From NCBI GenBank assembly GCA_007131465.1, contig SLQN01000492.1, forward strand, positions 1 to 7,076: a stretch of 7,076 nt of DNA, read 5' to 3'. This stretch comes from Paracoccaceae bacterium. GTDB taxonomy: Bacteria > Pseudomonadota > Alphaproteobacteria > Rhodobacterales > Rhodobacteraceae. A program made the position numbers and the translations under genes. The notes under the pieces were generated by a model. The model saw only the letters and a list, made by a program, of their open reading frames with translations, made no database searches and was not told the DNA's origin. Positions 1-4,765 of the stretch are shown in pieces (positions within the stretch are counted from its first letter, which is position 1; the number at the start of each line of letters is the position of its first letter).

Positions 1-227
1 TCGGTGATCAGGGGGCGGGTGAAGCTGGGCCAGCCGCAGCCCGATTCGAACTTGTCGGTGGACGCAAACAGCGGCTCGCCCGAAACGATATCGACATAAA
101 TTCCCGCGCGTTTGTTGTCGTTGTAAATACCGGTTCCGGGCCGTTCCGTCCCGTTTTCCTGAGTGACATGGTACTGTTCCGGCGTCAGTGCGGCGATGAT
201 TTCAGGGCGGCGGTCATAGCGGGACAT
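1..227 (-). CDS. msrB: Peptide-methionine (R)-S-oxide reductase MsrB, 5' part (runs off the window)
   Basis: MsrB reduces the R isomer of methionine sulfoxide in oxidised proteins, normally with thioredoxin as electron donor, in the cytoplasm. Only the first 75 codons are present; the 3' end lies left of position 1. The translation begins [20 protein letters not shown] and contains the family signature [11 protein letters not shown] at about residues 59-69. The start at 227 is supported by a purine-rich AGAGAGG a few bases upstream. In zinc-binding MsrB proteins (e.g. E. coli) a CxxC pair sits about 15-20 residues before the GWPSF motif. Here that stretch reads [11 protein letters not shown] and has no cysteine, so this looks like the metal-free form. 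The catalytic cysteine would lie in the missing C-terminal part and cannot be checked. The gene is divergent from the NDUFA12 gene. The family call is firm; the metal-free reading is inferred from the visible half only. Confidence 0.93.
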   Translation of the reverse strand, partial: MSRYDRRPEIIAALTPEQYHVTQENGTERPGTGIYNDNKRAGIYVDIVSGEPLFASTDKFESGCGWPSFTRPLIT

Positions 228-390
228 GCAGGCCTCTCTTGCTAGAGCATGCAGAGTATTTAGCCGCGCGGTCGTTGATTGCAAGCGTCCGGGGGCGCGC
301 GCAGGATTGATCGGCTTGGCACTGGATTTCCCCACAGCGCTGTTGCATAAGGGCGAAAGTCCGACTGCGCCCTGAAATCCGAGGTGGTTC
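228..390. other. Divergent intergenic region between msrB and the NDUFA12 gene
   Basis: This 163-base spacer must hold the promoters for both divergent units. Apart from the tentative msrB promoter, a TTGGCA at 316-321 could be a -35 element for the rightward unit, but no well-spaced -10 follows it. GAGGTGG at about 380-386 serves as ribosome binding site for the gene at 391. No convincing operator, riboswitch or small ORF is visible. Confidence 0.5.
257..284 (-). promoter_or_regulatory. Possible sigma-70-type promoter for msrB
   Basis: On the minus strand TTGCAA (279-284) is followed after 16 bases by TAAATA (257-262), the most AT-rich part of the msrB/NDUFA12 spacer. Transcription would start near 250 and leave a leader of about 22 bases with the AGAGAGG ribosome binding site. 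The match to the consensus is only partial, so this is tentative. Confidence 0.3.
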
Positions 391-765
391 ATGAAATTCC
401 TGCTGCGCCTGCTGACCTGGTGGAATGGCTCCACGCTGAACACGGCCTTCTTCACCTGGCGGCACGGGGTGAAGGTGGGCGAGGATGCGCAGGGGAACAT
501 CTTCTACCAGTCGCGCGATGGCAAGAAACGCTGGGTGATCTACAATGGCGAATCCGAGGCCAGCCGGATCGACCCGGACTGGCACGGCTGGATGCACCAT
601 ACCTGGGACGAACCGCCAACCAAGAAGCCCCTCGTGCACAAGCCATGGCAACAGCCGCATCAGGAAAACCAGACCGGGACAGTGCTGGCCTATGCGCCGC
701 AGGGCTCGATCCGGAGAAAGCAGCCTGCAACGCGCAAGGATTACGAGGCCTGGAGCCCGGAATGA
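391..765 (+). CDS. NADH:ubiquinone oxidoreductase accessory subunit, NDUFA12 (B17.2) family
   Basis: A 124-residue protein of the NDUFA12/B17.2 family. In mitochondria, and in alphaproteobacteria such as Paracoccus denitrificans, it is a supernumerary subunit on the matrix/cytoplasmic side of respiratory complex I. Family hallmarks visible here are the stretch [16 protein letters not shown] (residues 25-40), [20 protein letters not shown] (45-64) and [12 protein letters not shown] (65-76), with a basic Pro/Gln-rich tail. The length is typical of bacterial members. There is no signal peptide, which fits a peripheral cytoplasmic subunit. The start at 391 has a good GAGGTGG ribosome binding site. 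It is encoded apart from any nuo genes, which is usual for this subunit in alphaproteobacteria. The stop overlaps the start of the DUF2155 gene by four bases (ATGA), so the two are probably co-translated. A paralogous assembly factor (NDUFAF2-like) cannot be wholly excluded, but the length and motifs fit NDUFA12 better. Confidence 0.9.
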   Translation: MKFLLRLLTWWNGSTLNTAFFTWRHGVKVGEDAQGNIFYQSRDGKKRWVIYNGESEASRIDPDWHGWMHHTWDEPPTKKPLVHKPWQQPHQENQTGTVLAYAPQGSIRRKQPATRKDYEAWSPE

Positions 766-1202
766 CACCACGCCCGACCAGTGCGCCGGATCGCGCCCGG
801 TCAGCTGTGCGGGGCTGGACAGGTGCGATTGCGATAGCGGGATGTCTGGGGCTGGGAGGCATGGCGCTTGCGCAGGACATTGATGTGCCCAACGCATCAG
901 ACCGGGTGGCGACGGGGACAGGCGCGATCCTGCGCGGGCTTGACCGGGTCTCGGGCTCCAGTATCGACATCACGCTCGCGCGCGGGGGAAATGCGCGGAT
1001 CGGGCATCTGGTAGTGATGCTGGAACAGTGCCGCTATCCGGCGGAAAACCCTGCTGGCGAAGCCTATGCGTGGATAGACATTTTCGACACCCGCGCGGAT
1101 GAGGTCATCTTTTCCGGCTGGATGATCGCGTCGAGCCCGGCCCTGAATGCGCTGGACCACCGCCGCTACGACCTGTGGGTATTGCGCTGCACGACCTCCT
1201 GA
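762..1202 (+). CDS. DUF2155 domain-containing exported protein
   Basis: A 146-residue protein whose family has no established function that I know of. After a basic N-terminus ([16 protein letters not shown]), a hydrophobic stretch (about residues 20-36) ends in ALA|QD, a plausible signal peptidase I site, so export to the periplasm is likely. The mature part shows the DUF2155 pattern: [21 protein letters not shown] (residues 55-75, a 'LraLDk..G' repeat-like opening), [13 protein letters not shown] with Cys90, and the C-terminal signature [27 protein letters not shown] with Cys143 (117-143). The two mature-region cysteines could form a disulfide. The ATG at 762 overlaps the NDUFA12 stop (ATGA), which fixes the start and implies coupling. 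Longer in-frame upstream starts would run antiparallel through NDUFA12 in another frame and are not credible. The 3' end overlaps the convergent aat gene by 37 bases. Family assignment is firm; function is unknown. Confidence 0.88.
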   Translation: MTPRPTSAPDRARSAVRGWTGAIAIAGCLGLGGMALAQDIDVPNASDRVATGTGAILRGLDRVSGSSIDITLARGGNARIGHLVVMLEQCRYPAENPAGEAYAWIDIFDTRADEVIFSGWMIASSPALNALDHRRYDLWVLRCTTS

Positions 1203-1804
1203 GCGCTGGGCAGGCGATGCCGGTGAAAATCGGCATCTGCCCCCAGGGACTGCGCCAGCCGGGCCCGATAAGTGGCACGGGGGATTTCCACCCCGCCAAG
1301 GCTGGCCAGATGATCGGTCAGATACTGGGTGTCGAACAGGGTGAAGCCGCAGGCGCGCAGATGCGTGACCAGATAGGCCAGCGCGATCTTTGACGCATCG
1401 GTGCGGCGCGAGAACATGCTTTCGCCGCAAAACACGCCCCCGACGGCCAGCCCATAGACCCCGCCGACCAGTTCCCCGGCGTCCCAGACCTCGATCGAAT
1501 GGGCATGACCCATCCCGTGCAGCGCCGTGAACAGCGCCGTGATCTCGGCATTGATCCAGGTGCTGTCGCGCGCAGCGCACCCGGCGATGACCTGCGCGAA
1601 TGCCTGATCGAGGCTCAGATGAAAGGGGGCCGCGCGGATCCGGCGGCGGAGCGAGCGCGACAGGCGCAACCCGTCCAGCGGCAGGATACCGCGCTGCACA
1701 GGGTCGAACCAGTGCAGGACCGGGTCGTCACGGTCCTCGGCCATCGGGAAAACCCCCATCCGATAGGCCTGCAACAGCATTTCGGGGGTCAGTTCCAGCC
1801 GCAT
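1166..1804 (-). CDS. aat: Leucyl/phenylalanyl-tRNA--protein transferase
   Basis: A 212-residue cytoplasmic enzyme that transfers Leu or Phe from aminoacyl-tRNA to N-terminal Arg or Lys of proteins, marking them for ClpS/ClpAP degradation (bacterial N-end rule). Family motifs in order: LLQAYRMGVFPM (10-21), HWFDPVQRGILPLD (31-44), STWIN (81-85), LHGMGHAHSIEVW (95-107), YGLAVGGVFCGESMFSR (117-133), DASKIAL (136-142) and FDTQYLTDHLASLGG (157-171). The length is typical of the shorter alphaproteobacterial form, and no key motif is missing. The start at 1804 lies nine bases after the nusB stop, with only a weak GAGCGG as ribosome binding site, so translation may depend on ribosomes finishing nusB. 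The last 37 bases overlap the convergent DUF2155 gene. It is the last gene of the ribBX-ribH-nusB-aat series, with no visible functional link to riboflavin. Confidence 0.96.
   Translation of the reverse strand: MRLELTPEMLLQAYRMGVFPMAEDRDDPVLHWFDPVQRGILPLDGLRLSRSLRRRIRAAPFHLSLDQAFAQVIAGCAARDSTWINAEITALFTALHGMGHAHSIEVWDAGELVGGVYGLAVGGVFCGESMFSRRTDASKIALAYLVTHLRACGFTLFDTQYLTDHLASLGGVEIPRATYRARLAQSLGADADFHRHRLPSAQEVVQRNTHRS
1206..1246 (+). terminator. Long imperfect hairpin after DUF2155, candidate terminator
   Basis: Three base-days after the DUF2155 stop an interrupted inverted repeat begins: CTGGG (1206-1210) pairs with CCCAG (1242-1246), GGC (1213-1215) with GCC (1239-1241), and GATGCCG (1216-1222) with CGGCATC (1231-1237). 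A CA bulge lies on the left, one bulged T on the right, and the loop is GTGAAAAT. That gives 15 base pairs in total, placed where a terminator of the NDUFA12-DUF2155 transcript is expected. It lacks a clear T run, and it lies inside the aat reading frame, so it is also present in the aat transcript. A processing or stabilising stem-loop is an alternative. Confidence 0.45.
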
Positions 1805-1813
1805 CGCGGCCGC

Positions 1814-2296
1814 TCAGAATTCATCCGCGCGCATCTCGCGCGCCATGTGATCCAGCACTGCATTGACGAAATTCGTCTCGCGCCCCTCCGGGAAGAACGC
1901 GGTCACGATCTCGACGAATTCCGAGATAACCACGCGTGCGGGCGTGTCCGCGCCCAAGAGTTCCGCCCCCGCCGCGCGGAACACGGCGCGCAGCGTCGGG
2001 TCGATCCGGTCGATGCGCCACTTGGCCACCAACGCGCGGTCGGTCATCTGGTCGATGGCCGCCTGTCGTGCAACCACGGTTTCGATCAGGCGCCGAAAAT
2101 GATTGATATCGGCTTCGGCCCAGGTCTCGGTCTCGGTTTCCGCGCCGATGCGATGGGCCTCGAACTGGCGCGTGATCTCGCCAATCGGCACATCGGACGC
2201 TTCCATCTGGAACAGCGCCTGCACGGCATAAAACCGCGCAGCCCCCTTGCGGGCGCGGCGTTCGTGCAGCGACGGGCGGGGTTTGCGGTCGCTCAT
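1814..2296 (-). CDS. nusB: Transcription antitermination factor NusB
   Basis: NusB binds boxA RNA together with ribosomal protein S10 (NusE) and takes part in antitermination on rRNA operons. The 160-residue product is an all-helical protein with a basic N-terminal segment (HERRARKGAARFYAVQALFQ, 11-30) that corresponds to the RNA-binding arginine-rich start of the family. The conserved core follows: RIDRIDPTLRAVFRAAGAEL (94-113), TPARVVISEFVEIVTAFF (118-135) and TNFVNAVLDHMARE (141-154). Length and motif order are normal. Its ATG (2294-2296) overlaps the ribH stop as ATGA, which sets the start and points to translational coupling. The ribH-nusB order is common in proteobacteria. Confidence 0.96.
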   Translation of the reverse strand: MSDRKPRPSLHERRARKGAARFYAVQALFQMEASDVPIGEITRQFEAHRIGAETETETWAEADINHFRRLIETVVARQAAIDQMTDRALVAKWRIDRIDPTLRAVFRAAGAELLGADTPARVVISEFVEIVTAFFPEGRETNFVNAVLDHMAREMRADEF

Positions 2297-2850
2297 GCGA
2301 CGGGTCCCTTCTCCGGGCCGGTATCACCGGCGATCTGGAATTCATCCTTTTCCGGCAGAAACCCGACAGAGCGCTTCGCCCCCCCCCAACGCCGCGCCAG
2401 CGCAATCAGGTGCAGCGCCGCCGCCGCTGCGCCGCCGCCCTTGTTCTGCCCGGACGCGTCGGCACGCACCTCTGCCTGCGCGCGGTTTTCAACCGTCAGG
2501 ATGCCATTGCCGATGCACGCGCCCTGTAATCCCAGCAGTTGCAGCGCGCGGCTACTGTCATTGCAGACAGTGTCGTAATGCGTCGTCTCGCCCCGGATCA
2601 CGCAGCCCAGCGCCACGAACCCGTCGAAATTCGACATGCGGAAGGCCTGACCGATTGCAGTGGGCACTTCCAGCGCGCCGGGCACTTCAACGGTTTCATG
2701 CGCCCCGCCCGCAGCCTCGATCTCGGCGCGTGCTCCGGCCAGAAGCTGGTCGGCGATATCGCGGTAATAGGGCGCAACCACGATCAGCAGTTTCACGGGG
2801 CGGTCAAATTGGGGCCGCGGCAGAGCGTAATGCGTCTCATGTCCGGCCAT
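2293..2850 (-). CDS. ribH: 6,7-dimethyl-8-ribityllumazine synthase
   Basis: RibH condenses 5-amino-6-ribitylaminouracil with 3,4-dihydroxybutanone 4-phosphate to lumazine, the penultimate step of riboflavin synthesis; the family forms pentamers or 60-mer capsids. The product has 185 residues. Visible motifs are VKLLIVVAPYYRDIADQLL (19-37), the substrate loop VEVPGALEVPTAI (54-66), ALGCVIRGETTHYD (80-93) with the catalytic histidine at 91, and FVALGC just before it. The conserved GILTVENRAQAE (116-127) and an Asn-Lys-Gly-Gly segment (136-139) follow. I chose the start at 2850 rather than 2922: it lies one base after the ribBX stop, is preceded by GAGAGGTG six bases upstream, and gives the normal family N-terminus (MAGHETHY). 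The extra residues of the longer frame only restate ribBX sequence in another frame. A tract of nine G lies at codons 155-158. The 3' end overlaps nusB by four bases. Confidence 0.96.
   Translation of the reverse strand: MAGHETHYALPRPQFDRPVKLLIVVAPYYRDIADQLLAGARAEIEAAGGAHETVEVPGALEVPTAIGQAFRMSNFDGFVALGCVIRGETTHYDTVCNDSSRALQLLGLQGACIGNGILTVENRAQAEVRADASGQNKGGGAAAAALHLIALARRWGGAKRSVGFLPEKDEFQIAGDTGPEKGPVA
2379..2387 (-). repeat. Nine-base G homopolymer within ribH
   Basis: On the coding strand nine consecutive G cover the end of Trp155, Gly156, Gly157 and the first base of Ala158 of RibH. It is the longest homopolymer I noticed in the window. The frame is intact as given. A one-base slip would replace the last 28 or so residues and disturb the ATGA junction with nusB. 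Confidence 0.9.
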
Positions 2851-2851
2851 G

Positions 2852-3982
2852 TCAGGCACCTCTCGATGCAGGGATGTTGCGCGTGCCGGTGATGGACAGG
2901 CCATAGCCATCCAGACCGACAATCCGGGGCGTGGCGGAATTGGACAGCAGGATCAACTCATGCAGGCCCAGCGATGAGAGGATCTGCGCGCCCAGCCCGT
3001 ATTGGCGCAACGTCTGGGGCGAGGCGTCGGAGACCTCGAGCTTCATATGGGTGTCGCGCAACAACACCACCACACCGCGCCCTTCCTCTGCGATCAGGCG
3101 CATCGCATCGCTGAATTCATCCGCGCGCGCGCCGCCGCCCGTGCCGACCATGTCCAGCAGCGGATCAAACGCGTGCATGCGCACCAGCACCGGGTCAGGC
3201 GTCGTGATATCACCCTTGATCAGCACCACATGCTCGGCCCCTTGCGTGGTGTCGGAATAGATGCGCAAGTTCCAGTCGCCGCCGAATTCCGACGTGATCT
3301 GCCGCTCGCTCATCATCCGCACAAGGTTGTCATGCCGCCGCCGATAGGCGATCAGGTCCGAGATCGTGCCGATCTTCAGCCCGTGTTTCTGCGCAAAACT
3401 CACCAGATCGGGCAGCCGCGCCATGGACCCGTCTTCCTTCATGATCTCGCAGATCACGCCCGAGGGGTTCAGCCCGGCAAGGCGCGAGATGTCCACCGCT
3501 GCCTCGGTATGGCCTGCGCGCACAAGAACGCCGCCGTCGCGCGCGCGCAGCGGAAAGACATGGCCGGGGGTTGCGATTTCTGCGGCCCCTTTCGCAGGGT
3601 CAATCGCAACGGCCACAGTGCGGGCACGGTCATGCGCGGAAATGCCGGTGGACACGCCTTCGCGCGCCTCGATCGACACGGTAAAGGCAGTTTCATGGCG
3701 CGACGAATTGCTGGACGCCATCAGCGGCAGGCCAAGCTGGTCGATCCGCTCTCCCGGCAATGTCAGGCAAATCAGGCCCTTGCCATGCGTGGCCATGAAA
3801 TTGATGACCTCGGGCGTGGCCATCTGTGCCGGGATCACCAGATCGCCTTCGTTTTCACGATCTTCATGGTCGACCAGAATGAACATGCGGCCATTTCGGG
3901 CCTCATCGATGATCTCCTCGATCGAGGAGATGGCATCTTTCCAGTCCTGCTCCACATCGCCGGGGGTTTGATATTGCATCAT
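2852..3982 (-). CDS. ribB: 3,4-dihydroxy-2-butanone 4-phosphate synthase with degenerate GTP cyclohydrolase II-like domain (RibBX type)
   Basis: The N-terminal domain (about 15-215) converts ribulose 5-phosphate to 3,4-dihydroxy-2-butanone 4-phosphate plus formate, supplying RibH. It carries the acidic metal-binding motif VDHEDRENEGDLVIPAQ (37-53), GLICLTLP (69-76), STGISAHDRA (111-120), TPGHVFPLRARDGGVLVR (138-155) and GHTEAAVD (157-164), all intact. The C-terminal part (about 216-376) aligns with GTP cyclohydrolase II but lacks its zinc cysteines. The family SECLTGD...LRCDCG region is replaced by AFDPLLDM...GGARADEF (271-290), the RQEGRNIG catalytic loop is absent, and about 30 residues before the C-terminal strand appear deleted. 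This matches the RibBX variant known from proteobacteria, in which the second domain has no cyclohydrolase activity; a separate RibA would then be needed elsewhere. The protein has 376 residues if it starts at 3982. A second ATG follows at once (3979), and AAAAAGGA upstream suits either, with the second better spaced. It is first in the cluster. Confidence 0.93.
   Translation of the reverse strand: MMQYQTPGDVEQDWKDAISSIEEIIDEARNGRMFILVDHEDRENEGDLVIPAQMATPEVINFMATHGKGLICLTLPGERIDQLGLPLMASSNSSRHETAFTVSIEAREGVSTGISAHDRARTVAVAIDPAKGAAEIATPGHVFPLRARDGGVLVRAGHTEAAVDISRLAGLNPSGVICEIMKEDGSMARLPDLVSFAQKHGLKIGTISDLIAYRRRHDNLVRMMSERQITSEFGGDWNLRIYSDTTQGAEHVVLIKGDITTPDPVLVRMHAFDPLLDMVGTGGGARADEFSDAMRLIAEEGRGVVVLLRDTHMKLEVSDASPQTLRQYGLGAQILSSLGLHELILLSNSATPRIVGLDGYGLSITGTRNIPASRGA
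2857..2864 (-). promoter_or_regulatory. Ribosome binding site that fixes the ribH start
   Basis: GAGAGGTG on the minus strand lies inside the last codons of ribBX, six bases before the ATG at 2850. The following TGA ends ribBX and is separated from the ribH ATG by a single C. The strong site and optimal spacing exclude the longer frame starting at 2922 and suggest efficient reinitiation after ribBX. Confidence 0.75.
3912..3931. repeat. Perfect 20-base palindrome in the early ribBX coding region
   Basis: The sequence ATCTCCTCGATCGAGGAGAT equals its own reverse complement over all 20 bases. It spans codons 18-24 of ribBX (Ile-Ser-Ser-Ile-Glu-Glu-Ile), starting 51 bases after the first ATG. It contains a Shine-Dalgarno-like GAGGAG in its second half and the complement of that in its first half. 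The encoded residues are normal for the family, so protein constraint may be the whole explanation. Confidence 0.9.
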
Positions 3983-4165
3983 GCGGTCCTTTTTGTCTTG
4001 GCTTGGCAGATAGCTTAAAGGGGCAGGCGGGAAAAGGGGGGATGGCATCGCGCCGCGCACAACGGCTGTGCGCCCTGTCGCGGACCCACCGCACGCTGAG
4101 GTTACGCGATCTTTCCGCGCATCGGGCATCTTGCAGGCAATCGCATCTGCCAAGGGATTGCCCGC
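3983..4165. promoter_or_regulatory. Divergent promoter region between ribBX and the lysis cassette
   Basis: This 183-base spacer must drive the leftward riboflavin cluster and the rightward muramidase-holin pair. A seven-base-pair inverted repeat, GCGCACA/TGTGCGC with loop ACGGC, lies at 4055-4073, about 80-90 bases from either start, and could be a regulator site or stem-loop. A purine/T-rich patch with one TTAA (4015-4018) lies close to ribBX. No second TTAA half stands at the seven-base spacing of a CtrA box. I looked for an FMN (RFN) riboswitch on the minus strand and do not find its conserved segments. AAGGGA (4152-4157) is the muramidase ribosome binding site. Confidence 0.5.
4055..4073. 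repeat. Inverted repeat (7 bp stem, 5-base loop) in the ribBX/lysis spacer
   Basis: GCGCACA at 4055-4061 and TGTGCGC at 4067-4073 are exact reverse complements around ACGGC. It has no T run on either side, so it is unlikely to be a terminator. Its central position between two divergent genes fits an operator or an mRNA leader hairpin. No binding protein can be named from sequence. Confidence 0.6.
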
Positions 4166-4765
4166 ATGAAAACCGTTCGCCATCTGGCAAAGGAAATCGT
4201 CGCCCGTGAAGGGGGCTTCGTCAATGACCCTGATGATCCGGGCGGGGCCACGAATTTCGGGGTCACCATCCATACACTGCGCCGCCTGCGCCCCGGCCAG
4301 CAGATCGGGGTCGCCGAGGTGCGCGCACTGACGCGGGAGGATGCCATCGAGATCTATATCGAGCATTACTTCGCGCGCCCGCGCATTGCCGAACTGCCGG
4401 AACCGCTCTGGCCTACGGTGTTTGACATGTTCGTGAACGCTGGCGCGAATGCCGTGCGCATCCTGCAACGCCTGCTGGTGCAGATGGGGCTGGAGGTGTC
4501 GGTGGACGGGGTGATCGGCCCGCAGACCATCGCGGCCACGCATCGCGCCTATGACATGGCACCCGCGCATCTGGTCGATGCCTACGGGATCGCGCGGCGC
4601 GACTATTACTACAGTCTGGCCGACCGCCGCCCCGCCAGCCGCAAATTCGCGCGCCGCCGCGACGGGGGCAAGGGCGGCTGGATCACGCGGGCGGAAGAAT
4701 TCATCGCCCCGCGCTTTCACCTGACCGACGCGCAGCACCGCGCCCGCACGGGGGGCTGGTCATGA
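4166..4765 (+). CDS. GH108 peptidoglycan muramidase (endolysin), probably for gene transfer agent release
   Basis: A 199-residue glycoside hydrolase family 108 protein predicted to cleave the glycan backbone of peptidoglycan. The N-terminal catalytic domain shows AREGGFVNDPDDPGGATNFG (13-32); the Glu at 15 in the EGG motif is the expected catalytic residue, and the following DPGGATNFGVT is the family hallmark. A C-terminal peptidoglycan-binding-like segment has VDGVIGPQTIAA (113-124), followed by a basic tail (RRDGGKGGW). There is no signal peptide or membrane helix, so the enzyme would need a holin to reach the wall. The next gene encodes one, and the two overlap as ATGA. The start at 4166 has AAGGGA eight bases upstream. 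In Rhodobacter capsulatus the GTA endolysin and holin form such a pair away from the GTA structural genes, and I infer the same role here. A cryptic prophage remnant is the main alternative, but no other phage gene is nearby. Confidence 0.9.
   Translation: MKTVRHLAKEIVAREGGFVNDPDDPGGATNFGVTIHTLRRLRPGQQIGVAEVRALTREDAIEIYIEHYFARPRIAELPEPLWPTVFDMFVNAGANAVRILQRLLVQMGLEVSVDGVIGPQTIAATHRAYDMAPAHLVDAYGIARRDYYYSLADRRPASRKFARRRDGGKGGWITRAEEFIAPRFHLTDAQHRARTGGWS

Noticed and set aside
316..344. Sigma-54 or sigma-70 promoter around TTGGCA before the NDUFA12 gene
   Set aside because: The GG-N10-GC core of sigma-54 is not met, and no -10 stands at 16-18 bases from TTGGCA.
384..1202. Long rightward frame across NDUFA12 leading into DUF2155 as a fusion protein
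   Set aside because: Its first part is an out-of-frame reading of the well-supported NDUFA12 gene; the real DUF2155 start is the ATGA at 762, followed by a signal peptide.
2554..2571. Hairpin ACTGTC/GACAGT with a six-base loop
   Set aside because: It lies inside a conserved part of ribH, has a short stem and no positional reason to act as a regulator.
2851..2922. Longer ribH start at 2922
   Set aside because: The added residues overlap the ribBX coding region in another frame, and the ATG at 2850 has the clear GAGAGGTG site.
1818..3128. Shared 16-base string GAATTCATCCGCGCGC at the nusB end and in ribBX
   Set aside because: Both copies encode Arg-Ala-Asp-Glu-Phe with the same common codons in otherwise unrelated contexts; it looks like codon-usage coincidence rather than a repeat element.
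3537..3551. Alternating CG tracts (also near 3123 and 291) as Z-DNA or repeat elements
   Set aside because: Such tracts are frequent in GC-rich coding sequence through Arg/Ala codons and appear at several unrelated sites.
3983..4165. FMN (RFN) riboswitch upstream of ribBX
   Set aside because: Read on the minus strand, none of the conserved RFN segments is present and the spacer is short, so no riboswitch is called.
3982..4738. N-terminal extension of the ribBX frame to 4738
   Set aside because: The extra 252 residues are antisense to the muramidase gene and carry no family features; RibB domains begin near MMQYQTPG with a good ribosome binding site.
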